Positions 17,449 to 26,309 are shown, numbered from the stretch's first letter. The stretch is 62,347 nucleotides of DNA from Clostridiales bacterium (GCA_019415945.1 DXYF01000020.1:1-62347); one strand, 5' to 3'. Program-made: numbers and translations. The notes: a model not told the origin generated them from the letters alone.

Positions 17449-19426
17449 AGAAAAGCTAAAGCAAGCGTATGCGGTATTTGCGTGGGATATGAAGTCGTGT
17501 ACGGGAATATTTACCGTTTATTCTATACTTGCTGCTGTTTTTACAACCATAATACTCACGCTTTGTATTGTAATAGGCATTTTGATAGCGGACGGCGTCG
17601 GTTCAAGCAGAACAGATGCATTTGGCGAGTCAATTAAATTTTTCCAGCTTATTGCGTCGGGAATGATTTATTTTCTGACTATCATTTTCACTATAATTTA
17701 TACAGTTCAGATTTATTCCTATCAGCACAGCAAACGCAAGGTCGATTTGTACGGTTCGCTGCCTATAAGCAGGACGGTGCTTTTTGTTTCAAAATCTGCA
17801 TCTGCCTACATATTTTCTCTTGTTCCTGCAATGTTCTTTTTGGGAATTATATTTATAATTTCAATTTGTCTGGGTCAGCCGATAACCAACGAGGCAATAA
17901 GCATATACCTAAAGCTGATAATAGGAACATTGGCTTGTATATCGGCATACGGACTGATTTCGGTTTGCTGCGGTACAACGATTAATTCGGTTATTATGTT
18001 TATAGCGGTTTGCGTTGTATATCCCCTTTCGGCAATGTTTATAAAGGGCGTTATCGGAGGATTTTTTTCAGGCTTTTATTCGGGCATATTTAAGGATAAT
18101 TTTATAATGAATGCATTAAATCCTCTTGCCGCGTATGACGGAATAAATATAGGCTATTGGCTTATTTTCTCTGTTGTATGCATTTTAGTTTCGGTATATC
18201 TTGTAAAAAACAGAAAAATGGAGCGTGCTCAGGAGTCGTTTGCTTACTATTTACCCTGCCACATAATGAAGGTTCTTATATCGTTCTTGGTAGGTATGTT
18301 CCTCGGTGTGCTTTTCGGTTCGCTCAATGTTTTCGGATACGGATATTTAGGCTTTGTTTTCGGCTTTATTCTCGGAAGCGTGCCTGCGTTTGTCATAGCT
18401 CACCTTATTTTTTACAAGGGCTTTTCAAAGCTGTTAAAAACATCAATTCCGCTGGGCGGGTTAATAATTGCAGTTGTTGCGGCAATGGCTTTGATAAACT
18501 ATGATGTTTTCGGCTATAATGAATTTGTACCTGATGCAGAAAATGTACAAAGTGCCGGTTTTATTGACGGAGATAATTACTACAGAGACGGAAGCGACAA
18601 TTTAAACAAAGTTGTCAGAGACTCTGCACACGATTTTACCGATAAGGAAAAAATTGATTCCGTAATTGCAGATCACAGACAAATAATAGACTCAACAGAC
18701 TTTTCTTCAACAAAGAAATTCCAGAATGTTTGGACTGAAATGGTCATGGATAATATGCCGTTTAGGTTAGGGGATTTTGATTACGCTTTCGCATATAAGC
18801 TTGATAACGGAAGGGTAATTACGCGGGTTTACCAAAATATGCATTTTAATAGTCTTTACTATGACGATATTAACGATTACAGCGTTATAAAAACAAAGGA
18901 ATATACGCAAAATTACACGGCTATGATGAATGCGAACCTTGACAGTATAGATAAGGTTGAAATTAAAACCAACCCGGAGGAGTCGTGTGATTTATATAGT
19001 TCGGATGATGGAAAAAAAGATTGCGAAAGAATTATCGAGGCATTCAGAAAAGACTTTGAAGCCGATAAAACCGACTGTTCCGTCACTCTTGCACCTCTAA
19101 AATATGTTGACTATTCCTATGACAGTGTTTATTACGGAGATTATGACGATATTGATCTTTATAAAGACGAATATCCCGAAGCAGTGTGTCTGATTGAGGT
19201 GGAAACCTCCGTTAAAAATTACGATGAAGACAACATATTGGATGTTTTTAACGGCAGTATTTCTTTGTCTGATCTGACGCCGAAAACGGAGCTGTATGTT
19301 ATTCCCGAAAGCTATACAAACACAATATCTGTGTTAAAGGAAATCGGTATTTTGAACAGTGGCAACCAAATCAACGAAGACTGCGATTATTACAGCCGTA
19401 TCGGCGGAATATATTACGGATACTGA
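17426..19426 (+). CDS. ABC transporter permease with large C-terminal extracellular domain
   Basis: About 666 residues. Multiple membrane segments occupy roughly residues 20-370, beginning CTGIFTVYSILAAVFTTIIL. The last 290 residues are acidic, Tyr- and Asp-rich and soluble, probably outside the cell. This resembles YtrC/YtrD-type permeases fed by a YtrB-like ATPase. Substrate is unknown; export or sensing of a cell-envelope compound is an inference from the GntR-YtrA context. The ATG at 17426 (MTLTASF) is preferred over one at 17405. The gene begins inside the ABC gene, overlapping by 23 nt. Confidence 0.8.
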   Translation: MTLTASFKEKLKQAYAVFAWDMKSCTGIFTVYSILAAVFTTIILTLCIVIGILIADGVGSSRTDAFGESIKFFQLIASGMIYFLTIIFTIIYTVQIYSYQHSKRKVDLYGSLPISRTVLFVSKSASAYIFSLVPAMFFLGIIFIISICLGQPITNEAISIYLKLIIGTLACISAYGLISVCCGTTINSVIMFIAVCVVYPLSAMFIKGVIGGFFSGFYSGIFKDNFIMNALNPLAAYDGINIGYWLIFSVVCILVSVYLVKNRKMERAQESFAYYLPCHIMKVLISFLVGMFLGVLFGSLNVFGYGYLGFVFGFILGSVPAFVIAHLIFYKGFSKLLKTSIPLGGLIIAVVAAMALINYDVFGYNEFVPDAENVQSAGFIDGDNYYRDGSDNLNKVVRDSAHDFTDKEKIDSVIADHRQIIDSTDFSSTKKFQNVWTEMVMDNMPFRLGDFDYAFAYKLDNGRVITRVYQNMHFNSLYYDDINDYSVIKTKEYTQNYTAMMNANLDSIDKVEIKTNPEESCDLYSSDDGKKDCERIIEAFRKDFEADKTDCSVTLAPLKYVDYSYDSVYYGDYDDIDLYKDEYPEAVCLIEVETSVKNYDEDNILDVFNGSISLSDLTPKTELYVIPESYTNTISVLKEIGILNSGNQINEDCDYYSRIGGIYYGY

Positions 19427-19449
19427 TTTAGCAAAAAGGTGGAATATTA

Positions 19450-19992
19450 ATGGAATTGCACAAAGGGCGTCCCGATAACACACAGGGGCGTGAGCAGAGA
19501 GAAATCAAGGTGTACGACCTGCTCGACAGCTTAAATATTGAGTATTTTCGTGCTGACCATGAGCCTGCCGACACAATGGAGGCGTGCAATAAAATTGACG
19601 CGGTGCTTGATGTTGTGATATGTAAAAATCTTTTTCTGTGCAACAGGCAGAAAACAGATTTTTATCTTTTAATGATGCCCGGCGACAAGCCTTTTAAGAC
19701 AAAGGAACTTTCACGCCAAATTAACAGTGCAAGGCTTTCGTTTGCTTCCGAACAGGCTATGCTTGAGCTTCTCGATATAAGACCCGGAGCTGTCAGCGTA
19801 ATGGGACTTATGAACGATAAAGATAACAGGGTAAGTCTGCTGGTTGATGAGGATGTACTCAGGGACGAATATGTCGGATGCCATCCGTGCGTCAACACAT
19901 CAAGCCTAAAGCTTAGGACAAAGGATGTTTTTGAAAAATACCTGAAAGCTGTAAATCATTCTTTAACTACAGTTGTGCTAAAAGGCGAGTAA
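19450..19992 (+). CDS. YbaK/ProX-type aminoacyl-tRNA deacylase (PrdX-like)
   Basis: A 180-residue YbaK-fold protein of the PrdX/ProX type, which hydrolyses mischarged tRNA (family members act on Ala-tRNA-Pro). Recognisable segments are YFRADHEPADTMEAC, VICKNLFLCNRQKTDFYLLMMPGDK and PGAVSVMGLMND, with C-terminal VGCHPCVNTSSLKL. It is freestanding and cytoplasmic. AAAGGTGG precedes the ATG. It follows the ABC permease by 23 nt and may be read from that transcript. Confidence 0.88.
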   Translation: MELHKGRPDNTQGREQREIKVYDLLDSLNIEYFRADHEPADTMEACNKIDAVLDVVICKNLFLCNRQKTDFYLLMMPGDKPFKTKELSRQINSARLSFASEQAMLELLDIRPGAVSVMGLMNDKDNRVSLLVDEDVLRDEYVGCHPCVNTSSLKLRTKDVFEKYLKAVNHSLTTVVLKGE

Positions 19993-20040
19993 ATATTAAG
20001 TTTAATGGCTGCAATTTTGTAACGGGCGTCCTGATTGCAG

Positions 20041-20721
20041 TCATTTTACTGCGGACTTTACATTCGCCCTTTTTTTCGTTGAACAGGCAAATGTATTGCC
20101 GAGCTTTTGAATGAGTGATGATGATAAAAAAGCAGTGTCTGCAATCATAATAAACCACATTACGGACAATGTAACAGGCTGATCGTAAACATATAAAAAC
20201 GGATATGGGCCCTCTATTACTCTCAAAAGATTAAGTGCTACTGCTGCTGCGGCATAAATCAATGTAGGAATAACTGCGGCAAAGGAATAACTAAGTTCAT
20301 ATTGTGTATCCCCCTCAAACAGGATGAATGAAATTAAAGTAAGAAGAGGGCAGGAAAAATGGAAGTAAAAAAAGTCCCCGTTAAAAAGCATATACTCATA
20401 TCCGCCCTCGCCCGAGGCGGGTGCAAAAATCGCTATGACAACTAAAAAAGTAAGATTTAAACAGCAGACAGAAATATATTTAAGCGTCTTTACAGGCTTG
20501 GGAATATCCTGCTTTTTTTCGGAAAAAAGACAGCGGGCAGTATAAAAAGCATAAATTATACTGACTGCCATAGCAAAAAGATTGCTGTCGGTAGTGTAAA
20601 ATGTAAACATTTCAATACCCGTGTTTGAGGCACAAATTACAGTTCCGATGATTTCAAGCACAATAATTGCTATATTAAATATAAGTGACATTGAAAGTCT
20701 GAAATTTCTTTCCTTAAACAT
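20041..20721 (-). CDS. Integral membrane protein, Pr6Pr-like
   Basis: About 226 residues with six or seven hydrophobic spans starting at SLIFNIAIIVLEIIGTVICA. The conserved-looking segments FYTTDSNLFAM, GDFFYFHFSCPLLTLISF and a Pro/Tyr-rich loop before the last helices resemble the Pr6Pr membrane family of Firmicutes and Actinobacteria. Function is not established. The ATG at 20721 follows AAAGGGG. An upstream in-frame ATG at 20766 has no such site. It is a single minus-strand gene between the deacylase and the radical SAM operon. Confidence 0.7.
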   Translation of the reverse strand: MFKERNFRLSMSLIFNIAIIVLEIIGTVICASNTGIEMFTFYTTDSNLFAMAVSIIYAFYTARCLFSEKKQDIPKPVKTLKYISVCCLNLTFLVVIAIFAPASGEGGYEYMLFNGDFFYFHFSCPLLTLISFILFEGDTQYELSYSFAAVIPTLIYAAAAVALNLLRVIEGPYPFLYVYDQPVTLSVMWFIMIADTAFLSSSLIQKLGNTFACSTKKRANVKSAVK

Positions 20722-20813
20722 AATAACTGCCCCTTTAACCGAGATAAAATAACGCTCTGTCAACACAAAATATATTATAAGCAGATTTTATTTTATAATT
20801 AGTAAAAAAATAT

Positions 20814-20844
20814 GGAACACCGCATTAAAAATAAGCGATGTTCC
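20814..20844 (-). terminator. Terminator of the B6-salvage-like operon
   Basis: GGAACA(C)CGC and GCG(A)TGTTCC pair with one mismatch. On the minus strand the stem is followed by ATATTTTTTT, just after the radical SAM gene. Confidence 0.75.
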
Positions 20845-20893
20845 TGTTTTTGTTTAAAGATTAAATTAAAAAAATAAAAAAATAAAAATCGTT

Positions 20894-21511
20894 TTATTCT
20901 TCGGAATACTTTCTTACACGCAGAGGAATATTTAATGAATCTGCAATTTTTTGACATTTTATAATTTCAGCTTCTCCTATAACATCTACTACGGAGAGTG
21001 CAACATTCTCGGTTTGTTCCCTGCATTTTTTTGCAAATGACAGCATTTCGTCAAAGGATTTTATTCCGAATTTCGGACGAACGATTTTTAGATAGTCTTC
21101 TGCGTTTGAACAGTTAAGACTGATAGAAACTGCGTCGACGCAGCTGCACAGCTCTTTTTCAATTTCTCTGCCGTTAATAAGATTTCCGAGTCCGTTTGTG
21201 TTTACTCTTATTTTCAATCCGAGTGTTTCTCTGATGTGCCGAGCTGTTTTTGTCAGAACATCAAACGAGTTTGTCGGCTCACCGTAGCCGCAAAAAATAA
21301 TTTCGTTGTAATCTGAAAAATCGAAATCATTAATTGCCTCTAAAACTTCATCAAAACTTGGGTTATGATTTAGCCAAAGATTAGAAGCTTCACCTATTGC
21401 GTCGGTTTTGCTTCGAATACAAAATGTGCAGGCACAGGGGCATTTGTTTGTTATATTAAGATAGACCTTGTCTTTGTATGTATATATTATTTCTTCGTTT
21501 TTGCTTTGCAT
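20894..21511 (-). CDS. Radical SAM protein, TatD-associated type
   Basis: A compact 205-residue radical SAM enzyme. The cluster motif is CPCACTFC, which is CxxxCxxC, and the SAM-binding region shows IIFCGYGEPT. It resembles the small family described as TatD-linked radical SAM proteins. The substrate is unknown. No TatD gene is adjacent here; instead it is the third gene of an operon with an ECF S component and a pyridoxamine kinase, nine bases after the former. GAGGTG precedes the ATG. A role in cofactor metabolism is only suggested by context. Confidence 0.8.
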   Translation of the reverse strand: MQSKNEEIIYTYKDKVYLNITNKCPCACTFCIRSKTDAIGEASNLWLNHNPSFDEVLEAINDFDFSDYNEIIFCGYGEPTNSFDVLTKTARHIRETLGLKIRVNTNGLGNLINGREIEKELCSCVDAVSISLNCSNAEDYLKIVRPKFGIKSFDEMLSFAKKCREQTENVALSVVDVIGEAEIIKCQKIADSLNIPLRVRKYSEE

Positions 21512-21520
21512 ATAATCACC

Positions 21521-22075
21521 TCATAAATACGAAAGTATTTTTTTCTTAAACTTAATTGCGTCAAGTCCTGCACCTGCAAGAATATATATAACAGCACCTA
21601 TTAAAGGCTGAACCCACCACAGGGCAAGTTCGGCAAATGCCGATTCCCAAGAATACATCAAACCCGTTGCAACAAAATATCCCGATACCGTTACTAAAGT
21701 TGTCGGAATAAGCATAAGCAAATTGGGCGGATTTATAATTTTGTATTTAAATTTGCTGTTTTTTAAAATCATTGTGCATACAATAAACGGCACGGCGTTC
21801 AAAGCTTTTATAATCGCTGTCGGTATTGCCCATTGCGGATATCCCGATATTAAATCGGCAATGGCTCCTCCGATTGATGCACATACAATTCCGTACGGAG
21901 CAGGCAGTATGCTTGCTCCCAAATAAATCATAGAATCGCCTGCGTGACTGTAGCCGAGTGGGGTGGGGATTTTTATAAACGCGGTTGCAACAGCGATTAC
22001 TGCCGAAAACATTGCGGTGATAACAATAAGCATTGTTTTACTGTTTGCAGTTGACTTTAGTTTTTTGCTTTTCAT
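21521..22075 (-). CDS. ECF transporter S component, probably for vitamin B6
   Basis: A 184-residue membrane protein with about five or six spans. The N terminus has a Lys-rich tail and TMLIVITAMFSAVIAVATAF, and the middle has GDSMIYLGASILPAPYGIVCASIGGAIADLISGYPQW-like loops typical of S components of energy-coupling factor transporters. These bind a vitamin and use a shared EcfA/T module. The gene lies between a pyridoxamine kinase and a radical SAM gene, so a PdxU2-like role in B6-vitamer uptake is inferred. AAGGAG precedes the ATG. Confidence 0.8.
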   Translation of the reverse strand: MKSKKLKSTANSKTMLIVITAMFSAVIAVATAFIKIPTPLGYSHAGDSMIYLGASILPAPYGIVCASIGGAIADLISGYPQWAIPTAIIKALNAVPFIVCTMILKNSKFKYKIINPPNLLMLIPTTLVTVSGYFVATGLMYSWESAFAELALWWVQPLIGAVIYILAGAGLDAIKFKKKILSYL

Positions 22076-22093
22076 ATCTAAAATCTCCTTGAA

Positions 22094-22930
22094 TTACTCG
22101 TGCAGCTGATATAAAAACTTTTCAAAGTTAATACCGTCGTTTCTGTCGTACGGTTCTTTTACCGTGTCCTCAGTTGCTTTTTCTATAAAACGAGTAGCCT
22201 TTTCCGCCGCCGAAACAAGATTTTCTCCGTTTAACAATGACGCGAAAATTATTGAAGCAAAGATGTCACCCGTCCCCGAAAAGCTGCCGCCGTAGCATTT
22301 TGATTTTGCAAAACTGAAATCATTGTCCGAAAGCGTTGCGTTGATGAGAAAACCGCCGCTTTTTATGCCTGTTACAACAACCTTTTGCGAGCTGTGGGAA
22401 ACTGCACTTTTGGCAATATCGCAAATTCTTTCAAGAAAATCTTTTTCATCGCATTTGAGCATAAGATTGTCAAAATCGGTGTCTGTTAAAATACACAGTT
22501 CGGTTAAGTTAGGTGTTATTATGTCTGCGGACTTTGCGAGGCTGCAAATCTTTTTGCAGCACTCATTGCTGTAGATTGAATACAGTTTTCCGTTGTCGCC
22601 CATAACGGGATCCACAAGAACAAGAGTGTCCTGTTTTCTGAACTTTTTTATAAAATCAAAAACTATGTCAACCTGCTTTCTGTCGGAAAAGAATCCTGAG
22701 TAAATTCCGTCGAAGTGTTCTTCGTTTATACTCCACATTTCCTCAAAGAGGCAAAGCTCGTTTGTAAGGTCGATGCAATAATGATTTTTGTAGCCTGTTT
22801 GATTGGTCAGCACAGCGGTGGGCATAGGGCAGGGCTGAATCCCCATTACAGACAATATGGCTATGGTTGCCGTAAGCGAGCATTTGCCAAACCCCGAAAG
22901 GTCATTAATGACTGCGGCTTTTTTAATCAT
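22094..22930 (-). CDS. Pyridoxamine kinase (PdxY/PdxK type)
   Basis: A 278-residue ribokinase-fold kinase that phosphorylates B6 vitamers in the salvage route to pyridoxal phosphate. Landmarks are INDLSGFGKCSLTATIAILS near the N terminus, TAVLTNQTGYKNHY, VDPVMGDNGKLY, ITPNLTELCIL and the C-terminal anion hole/catalytic motif GTGDIFASI with Asp as base. AAAGGAGG precedes the ATG. It is first in a three-gene operon with the S component and the radical SAM gene. A 30-bp palindrome lies upstream in the promoter region. Confidence 0.92.
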   Translation of the reverse strand: MIKKAAVINDLSGFGKCSLTATIAILSVMGIQPCPMPTAVLTNQTGYKNHYCIDLTNELCLFEEMWSINEEHFDGIYSGFFSDRKQVDIVFDFIKKFRKQDTLVLVDPVMGDNGKLYSIYSNECCKKICSLAKSADIITPNLTELCILTDTDFDNLMLKCDEKDFLERICDIAKSAVSHSSQKVVVTGIKSGGFLINATLSDNDFSFAKSKCYGGSFSGTGDIFASIIFASLLNGENLVSAAEKATRFIEKATEDTVKEPYDRNDGINFEKFLYQLHE

Positions 22931-22990
22931 AACTGTCCTCCTTTAACGGTTAATTTAATTATGTTTAAAAGTACAGTTGCATTTTATCAT

Positions 22991-23020
22991 AAAACTGTAT
23001 ATTAAAAAATACACAGTTTT
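22991..23020. promoter_or_regulatory. Palindromic operator candidate of the B6-salvage operon
   Basis: AAAACTGTATAT and ATACACAGTTTT are 12-bp inverted arms with one mismatch around a TAAAAA centre. The site lies about 60-90 nt upstream of the kinase start, next to a minus-strand TAAAAT -10-like box at 22990-22985. It could bind a dimeric repressor. Confidence 0.45.
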
Positions 23021-23049
23021 AATAAAAATAGTATGCACAGTTTGGAAAG

Positions 23050-23083
23050 CAAAAAATCAGCCGCTCTGTTGAAAGAACGGCTG
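23050..23083 (-). terminator. Terminator of the cohesin lipoprotein gene
   Basis: CAGCCG(C)TCT and AGA(A)CGGCTG pair at 23058-23083. On the minus strand the stem is followed by ATTTTTTGC. Confidence 0.8.
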
Positions 23084-23101
23084 TATTTAAGTGTAATTTT
23101 A

Positions 23102-23962
23102 TTATGAGTAGCTTTTGGTAAGCTTAAGACCGTTTGCCGGTTTGTTGTTTTCGGCATAAGATTTGCCCGAAAAGCCTGTAGCAACCTCAAGATCGCAGGA
23201 TGTTGTAGTTTTTCCTTTGGATTTTATTTCGTAGTTTACAATTACAAAATCTCCGCCCTTAGTGTAGTCATATCCCTTTGAAATGCTGGATCCGTTAAAT
23301 TTAATTTTTCCGTTAAGATTATAATTCAAAATTCCCCCTGACATAGCTGTGTCACCCAGATACGCTGATTTAACCGAAAGATATTTCGTGTCGTAAGAAA
23401 TAGTTGCCTGATAATTTTCAAGCTTTTCGGGGGTTGTAAGCTTGTAAACACAGGTTACAGTATCTCCTTCGGCAAATTTTTCACCGTCAATGTAACAGGC
23501 GTTAGAGTCGGTTACGGGTTTGTGAGTATTTGAACTTGAAGAGCTGCTGTTGCTGTTATTGCTGCCTGTATTGCCGCTGTCGTTATTTCCGCTGTTGTTA
23601 TTGCTGACTGATGAATTTTGTTTATCAGAATTACTGTTGTTTGATGAATTTGATGAAGAATTTGACGAGGAGCCTGAATTGGCTGAGCTGTCGCCCTTTG
23701 ACGATGAGCTTTGGCTGTTTTCATCATTGTTTTGACTTTGCGTTTCCTGAACAACCGTATTGCCCTCGGAATCAGTTGCATATGTAGCATCTATAACAGA
23801 TGTCACAACCTGAGTTTCTTTAATAACCTCGGTTTCTTTAGTTTTATCGGAATTTTCTCCGCATCCTGACATTATGCTTGCTGTCGCAGCAGAAAAAACG
23901 AGAATTGCAGACATACATATAATCAAAATATGTTTTGCTTTGCCTTTTAAAATTTTTTGCAT
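23102..23962 (-). CDS. Lipoprotein with a single cohesin-like domain (candidate scaffoldin/anchor)
   Basis: A 286-residue lipoprotein. A hydrophobic signal ends at the lipobox MSGC with Cys34. A long Ser/Asn/Gly linker follows (about 60-150). The C-terminal domain (about 153-286) reads like a cohesin: EGDTVTCVYKL, a beta-strand pair ATISYDTKYLSVKSAYLGD, NYNLNGKIKFNGSS, then GGDFVIVNYEIKSKG. Cohesins bind dockerins, and several dockerin proteins are encoded nearby. A membrane-tethered single cohesin on a flexible stalk could hold one dockerin protein at the cell surface. AAAGGGGTGG precedes the ATG. Assignment is by sequence pattern; related beta-sandwich folds are possible alternatives. It may match one of the R. 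bromii Sca scaffoldins. Confidence 0.7.
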   Translation of the reverse strand: MQKILKGKAKHILIICMSAILVFSAATASIMSGCGENSDKTKETEVIKETQVVTSVIDATYATDSEGNTVVQETQSQNNDENSQSSSSKGDSSANSGSSSNSSSNSSNNSNSDKQNSSVSNNNSGNNDSGNTGSNNSNSSSSSSNTHKPVTDSNACYIDGEKFAEGDTVTCVYKLTTPEKLENYQATISYDTKYLSVKSAYLGDTAMSGGILNYNLNGKIKFNGSSISKGYDYTKGGDFVIVNYEIKSKGKTTTSCDLEVATGFSGKSYAENNKPANGLKLTKSYS

Positions 23963-24110
23963 ATTGCCACCCCTTTGGAATTAAAAAATCAATATATTGT
24001 TCCAAAACGATTATATCAAAACCTATTAAAAAAATAAAGACATTTCACATAAAATTCACCGCAAATTCAAAAAACAGTAAAATAGTGATGTTATTCAAAA
24101 AAATTTGCAC

Positions 24111-24139
24111 TTGAAACAATGTTTTGTGAATGTTAAAAT
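24111..24139 (+). promoter_or_regulatory. Promoter of the CotH-dockerin gene
   Basis: TTGAAA (24111-24116), a 17-nt spacer and TAAAAT (24134-24139). The start codon is about 50 nt downstream. Confidence 0.65.
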
Positions 24140-24191
24140 AAAATCGCAGAAGTTTGCAATAAATATTAGTTATTATTTAGGAGTGATTAAA

Positions 24192-26168
24192 TTGAAAAAA
24201 GCAACTGCTGTTATTCTTGCGTTGATAATTACGCTTGGTGCTTTTTCTGTTTGTTCGGTCAGTGCAGCACAGCAAGTAGCAATTTCGTTTGATACAAACA
24301 ATGCACTTTACGCACACGCAGTTCTGAACTCTGCGGACAGTGAAGCGTGGCAGGCGTGGCAGAGTGAGCATGATGAGGAGTTTAACGAGATAAACCCCGA
24401 TGTAAAATATTTCTTCCTGCCTACATCAGCCGATGATTCAAAGGTTGATATTTACAATGCGTTTGATACTTCTGTTACTGTAAACGGAGTCGCAATTTCT
24501 CCGGGAGAGGCAGAAACAGTAAATTATGAGACAGGCAAATCCTACTCTGTAAATGTTTTCGGAAAAAAATATGTTCTCAGGTTTATGAAGTCAAATGCCG
24601 AGGCGGCAATTTATGTGAACAATACGGACGCTGACGGCAACGGTACGGAGCTTATGCAGTATCTGAATGTTGACAAAGAGAGAAGTGCCACGGCTACAGG
24701 TGCGGTAGTTGATTCAAACGGTAATGTTGATAATACTACTGTCAAGAAAATTAAGGGCAGAGGCAATACTACATGGGATAAACCCAAAAAAGCCTACAAT
24801 ATTACATATGATGACGCTGTTTCCGTAGCCGGAATGAGTGCAACCAAAAAGTTTTCCATTCTTGCAAATTATCAGGATGATTCTCTTTCGAGAAACAGAT
24901 TTTTATACGATCTTTCGGACGCTGTAGGAATGCCGTATGCTTCGGACTCAAGATATGTTGATTTTTATGCTAACGGATATTACTGGGGTTCCTACCAAAT
25001 GACCCAGAAGGTAGATGTCGGAAGTTCTAATCTCATTACTGATGTTGACGATGAGGCATATCTTAATGAAGACGGAACAATTAACACAGATTTCCCTTTC
25101 CTCTGTGAGGTGGATGCAGGTGCAACCGAAGGTGTGGATTATTTTGTAACATCTTCAAGCGGAAACAAACTTACCATCAAAGCACCTGAGCTTGAACCGG
25201 GGGATGCGGGATACGAAGAGGTTAAGGCGTATGTTAAAGAAAAGTTTGACGCCTTTTATAATTCTTTGAAGAGTACCGTTTCCGATCCTTCTGTCTACGC
25301 AGATGTTGATTCGCTTGCTAAAATTTATCTTATAAACGAGCTTGGCAAGAACTGGGACGCAGGTGTGTCGAGTTTGTATTTTGTATATAAACAGGATTCA
25401 AACGGTGAGTATAAGTTTTTTGCGTCCCCCGTTTGGGACTATGATAACTCACTTGGAAACGCAGTCGGAGTTGAATCGGAGCTTGACAGCATCGGTGTAA
25501 CGGACTATGAAGAATACACAGGCTGGTGGTGTAAGTACAAGGGAAGATCAAATCCCAGAAACTGCAACAATATAATGAACTATATTTCCCGCAACAAGGC
25601 TGTTCTTGAAAAGTCGGCAACAGTTTGGTTTGAGGAGTTTGTTCCGGCAATCAACGAATTTGCAGAAACAGACAGCAGCGTGCCGTATTCAAGCAGTGCG
25701 TCTGAAATGTACAGAGCAACAGATTACTATGCTTTGCTTAAGGACAGTGCAGAGATGAACTATCAGTGCGGCTGGCTTATCGACACAGGTTCTTGGATAT
25801 GTGACCATTCAAGTCTGTACAAGGCTCATTATGATTTAGACACAAATACTTACACGGTTGATTCTAAGGCTACAACATATACTCAGGACTTCACGGGAAT
25901 GTACAATTACTGCGTTGATTGGCTTGTAAGCCGTGCGGCATGGCTTTCAAGTCAAATGGCTGAAGACTATGTTCCGTCGCAAAAGCTTGCAGGCGATGTT
26001 GACGGGGATGGAGTTTTGTCGGTTAAGGATTCAACACTTGTTCAGAAATATTCAGCAGGCGCTGTGTATCTCGTTCCGTCCGTGGTTAAGTGCGGAGATG
26101 TTAACGGAGATTCCGTAACAAATGTAATTGATGCTACCGCAATCCAAAAGATTATAGTAGGGGCTTAA
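24192..26168 (+). CDS. Secreted CotH-family protein with C-terminal dockerin
   Basis: About 658 residues. The TTG at 24192 is eight bases after AGGAG and opens a clean signal peptide (MKKATAVILALIITLG...SAA); the longer frame upstream lacks a site. The central domain belongs to the CotH kinase-like family: KGRGNTTWDKPKKAYNI, KFSILANYQDDSLSRNRFLYDL, YWGSYQMTQKVDV and the acidic FFASPVWDYDNSLG near the catalytic position. The C terminus is a type I dockerin with loops DVDGDG and DVNGDS. CotH proteins phosphorylate spore-coat or surface proteins in some species; CotH-dockerin fusions occur in ruminococcal cellulosomes. Here it could modify amylosome components. That role is inference. Confidence 0.88.
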   Translation: MKKATAVILALIITLGAFSVCSVSAAQQVAISFDTNNALYAHAVLNSADSEAWQAWQSEHDEEFNEINPDVKYFFLPTSADDSKVDIYNAFDTSVTVNGVAISPGEAETVNYETGKSYSVNVFGKKYVLRFMKSNAEAAIYVNNTDADGNGTELMQYLNVDKERSATATGAVVDSNGNVDNTTVKKIKGRGNTTWDKPKKAYNITYDDAVSVAGMSATKKFSILANYQDDSLSRNRFLYDLSDAVGMPYASDSRYVDFYANGYYWGSYQMTQKVDVGSSNLITDVDDEAYLNEDGTINTDFPFLCEVDAGATEGVDYFVTSSSGNKLTIKAPELEPGDAGYEEVKAYVKEKFDAFYNSLKSTVSDPSVYADVDSLAKIYLINELGKNWDAGVSSLYFVYKQDSNGEYKFFASPVWDYDNSLGNAVGVESELDSIGVTDYEEYTGWWCKYKGRSNPRNCNNIMNYISRNKAVLEKSATVWFEEFVPAINEFAETDSSVPYSSSASEMYRATDYYALLKDSAEMNYQCGWLIDTGSWICDHSSLYKAHYDLDTNTYTVDSKATTYTQDFTGMYNYCVDWLVSRAAWLSSQMAEDYVPSQKLAGDVDGDGVLSVKDSTLVQKYSAGAVYLVPSVVKCGDVNGDSVTNVIDATAIQKIIVGA

Positions 26169-26280
26169 GATGGCAGAAACTTGGGTCAACGCTGTATAAT
26201 AAAGATTTGAAAAAGTAAAATCACAAATTATTTGCTTTTTGTTATTCGGTATTTTCTCAAAAAACAAAATAGTCTGTTTT

Positions 26281-26309
26281 GCGGCAGCCGTTCGGCTGCC
26301 GCTCTTTTT
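26281..26309 (+). terminator. Terminator after the CotH gene
   Basis: GCGGCAGCC and GGCTGCCGC form a 9-bp GC-rich stem with a short GTTC loop (26281-26302), followed by TCTTTTTG. It lies about 110 nt after the stop codon; between stop and hairpin I see no gene. Confidence 0.9.
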
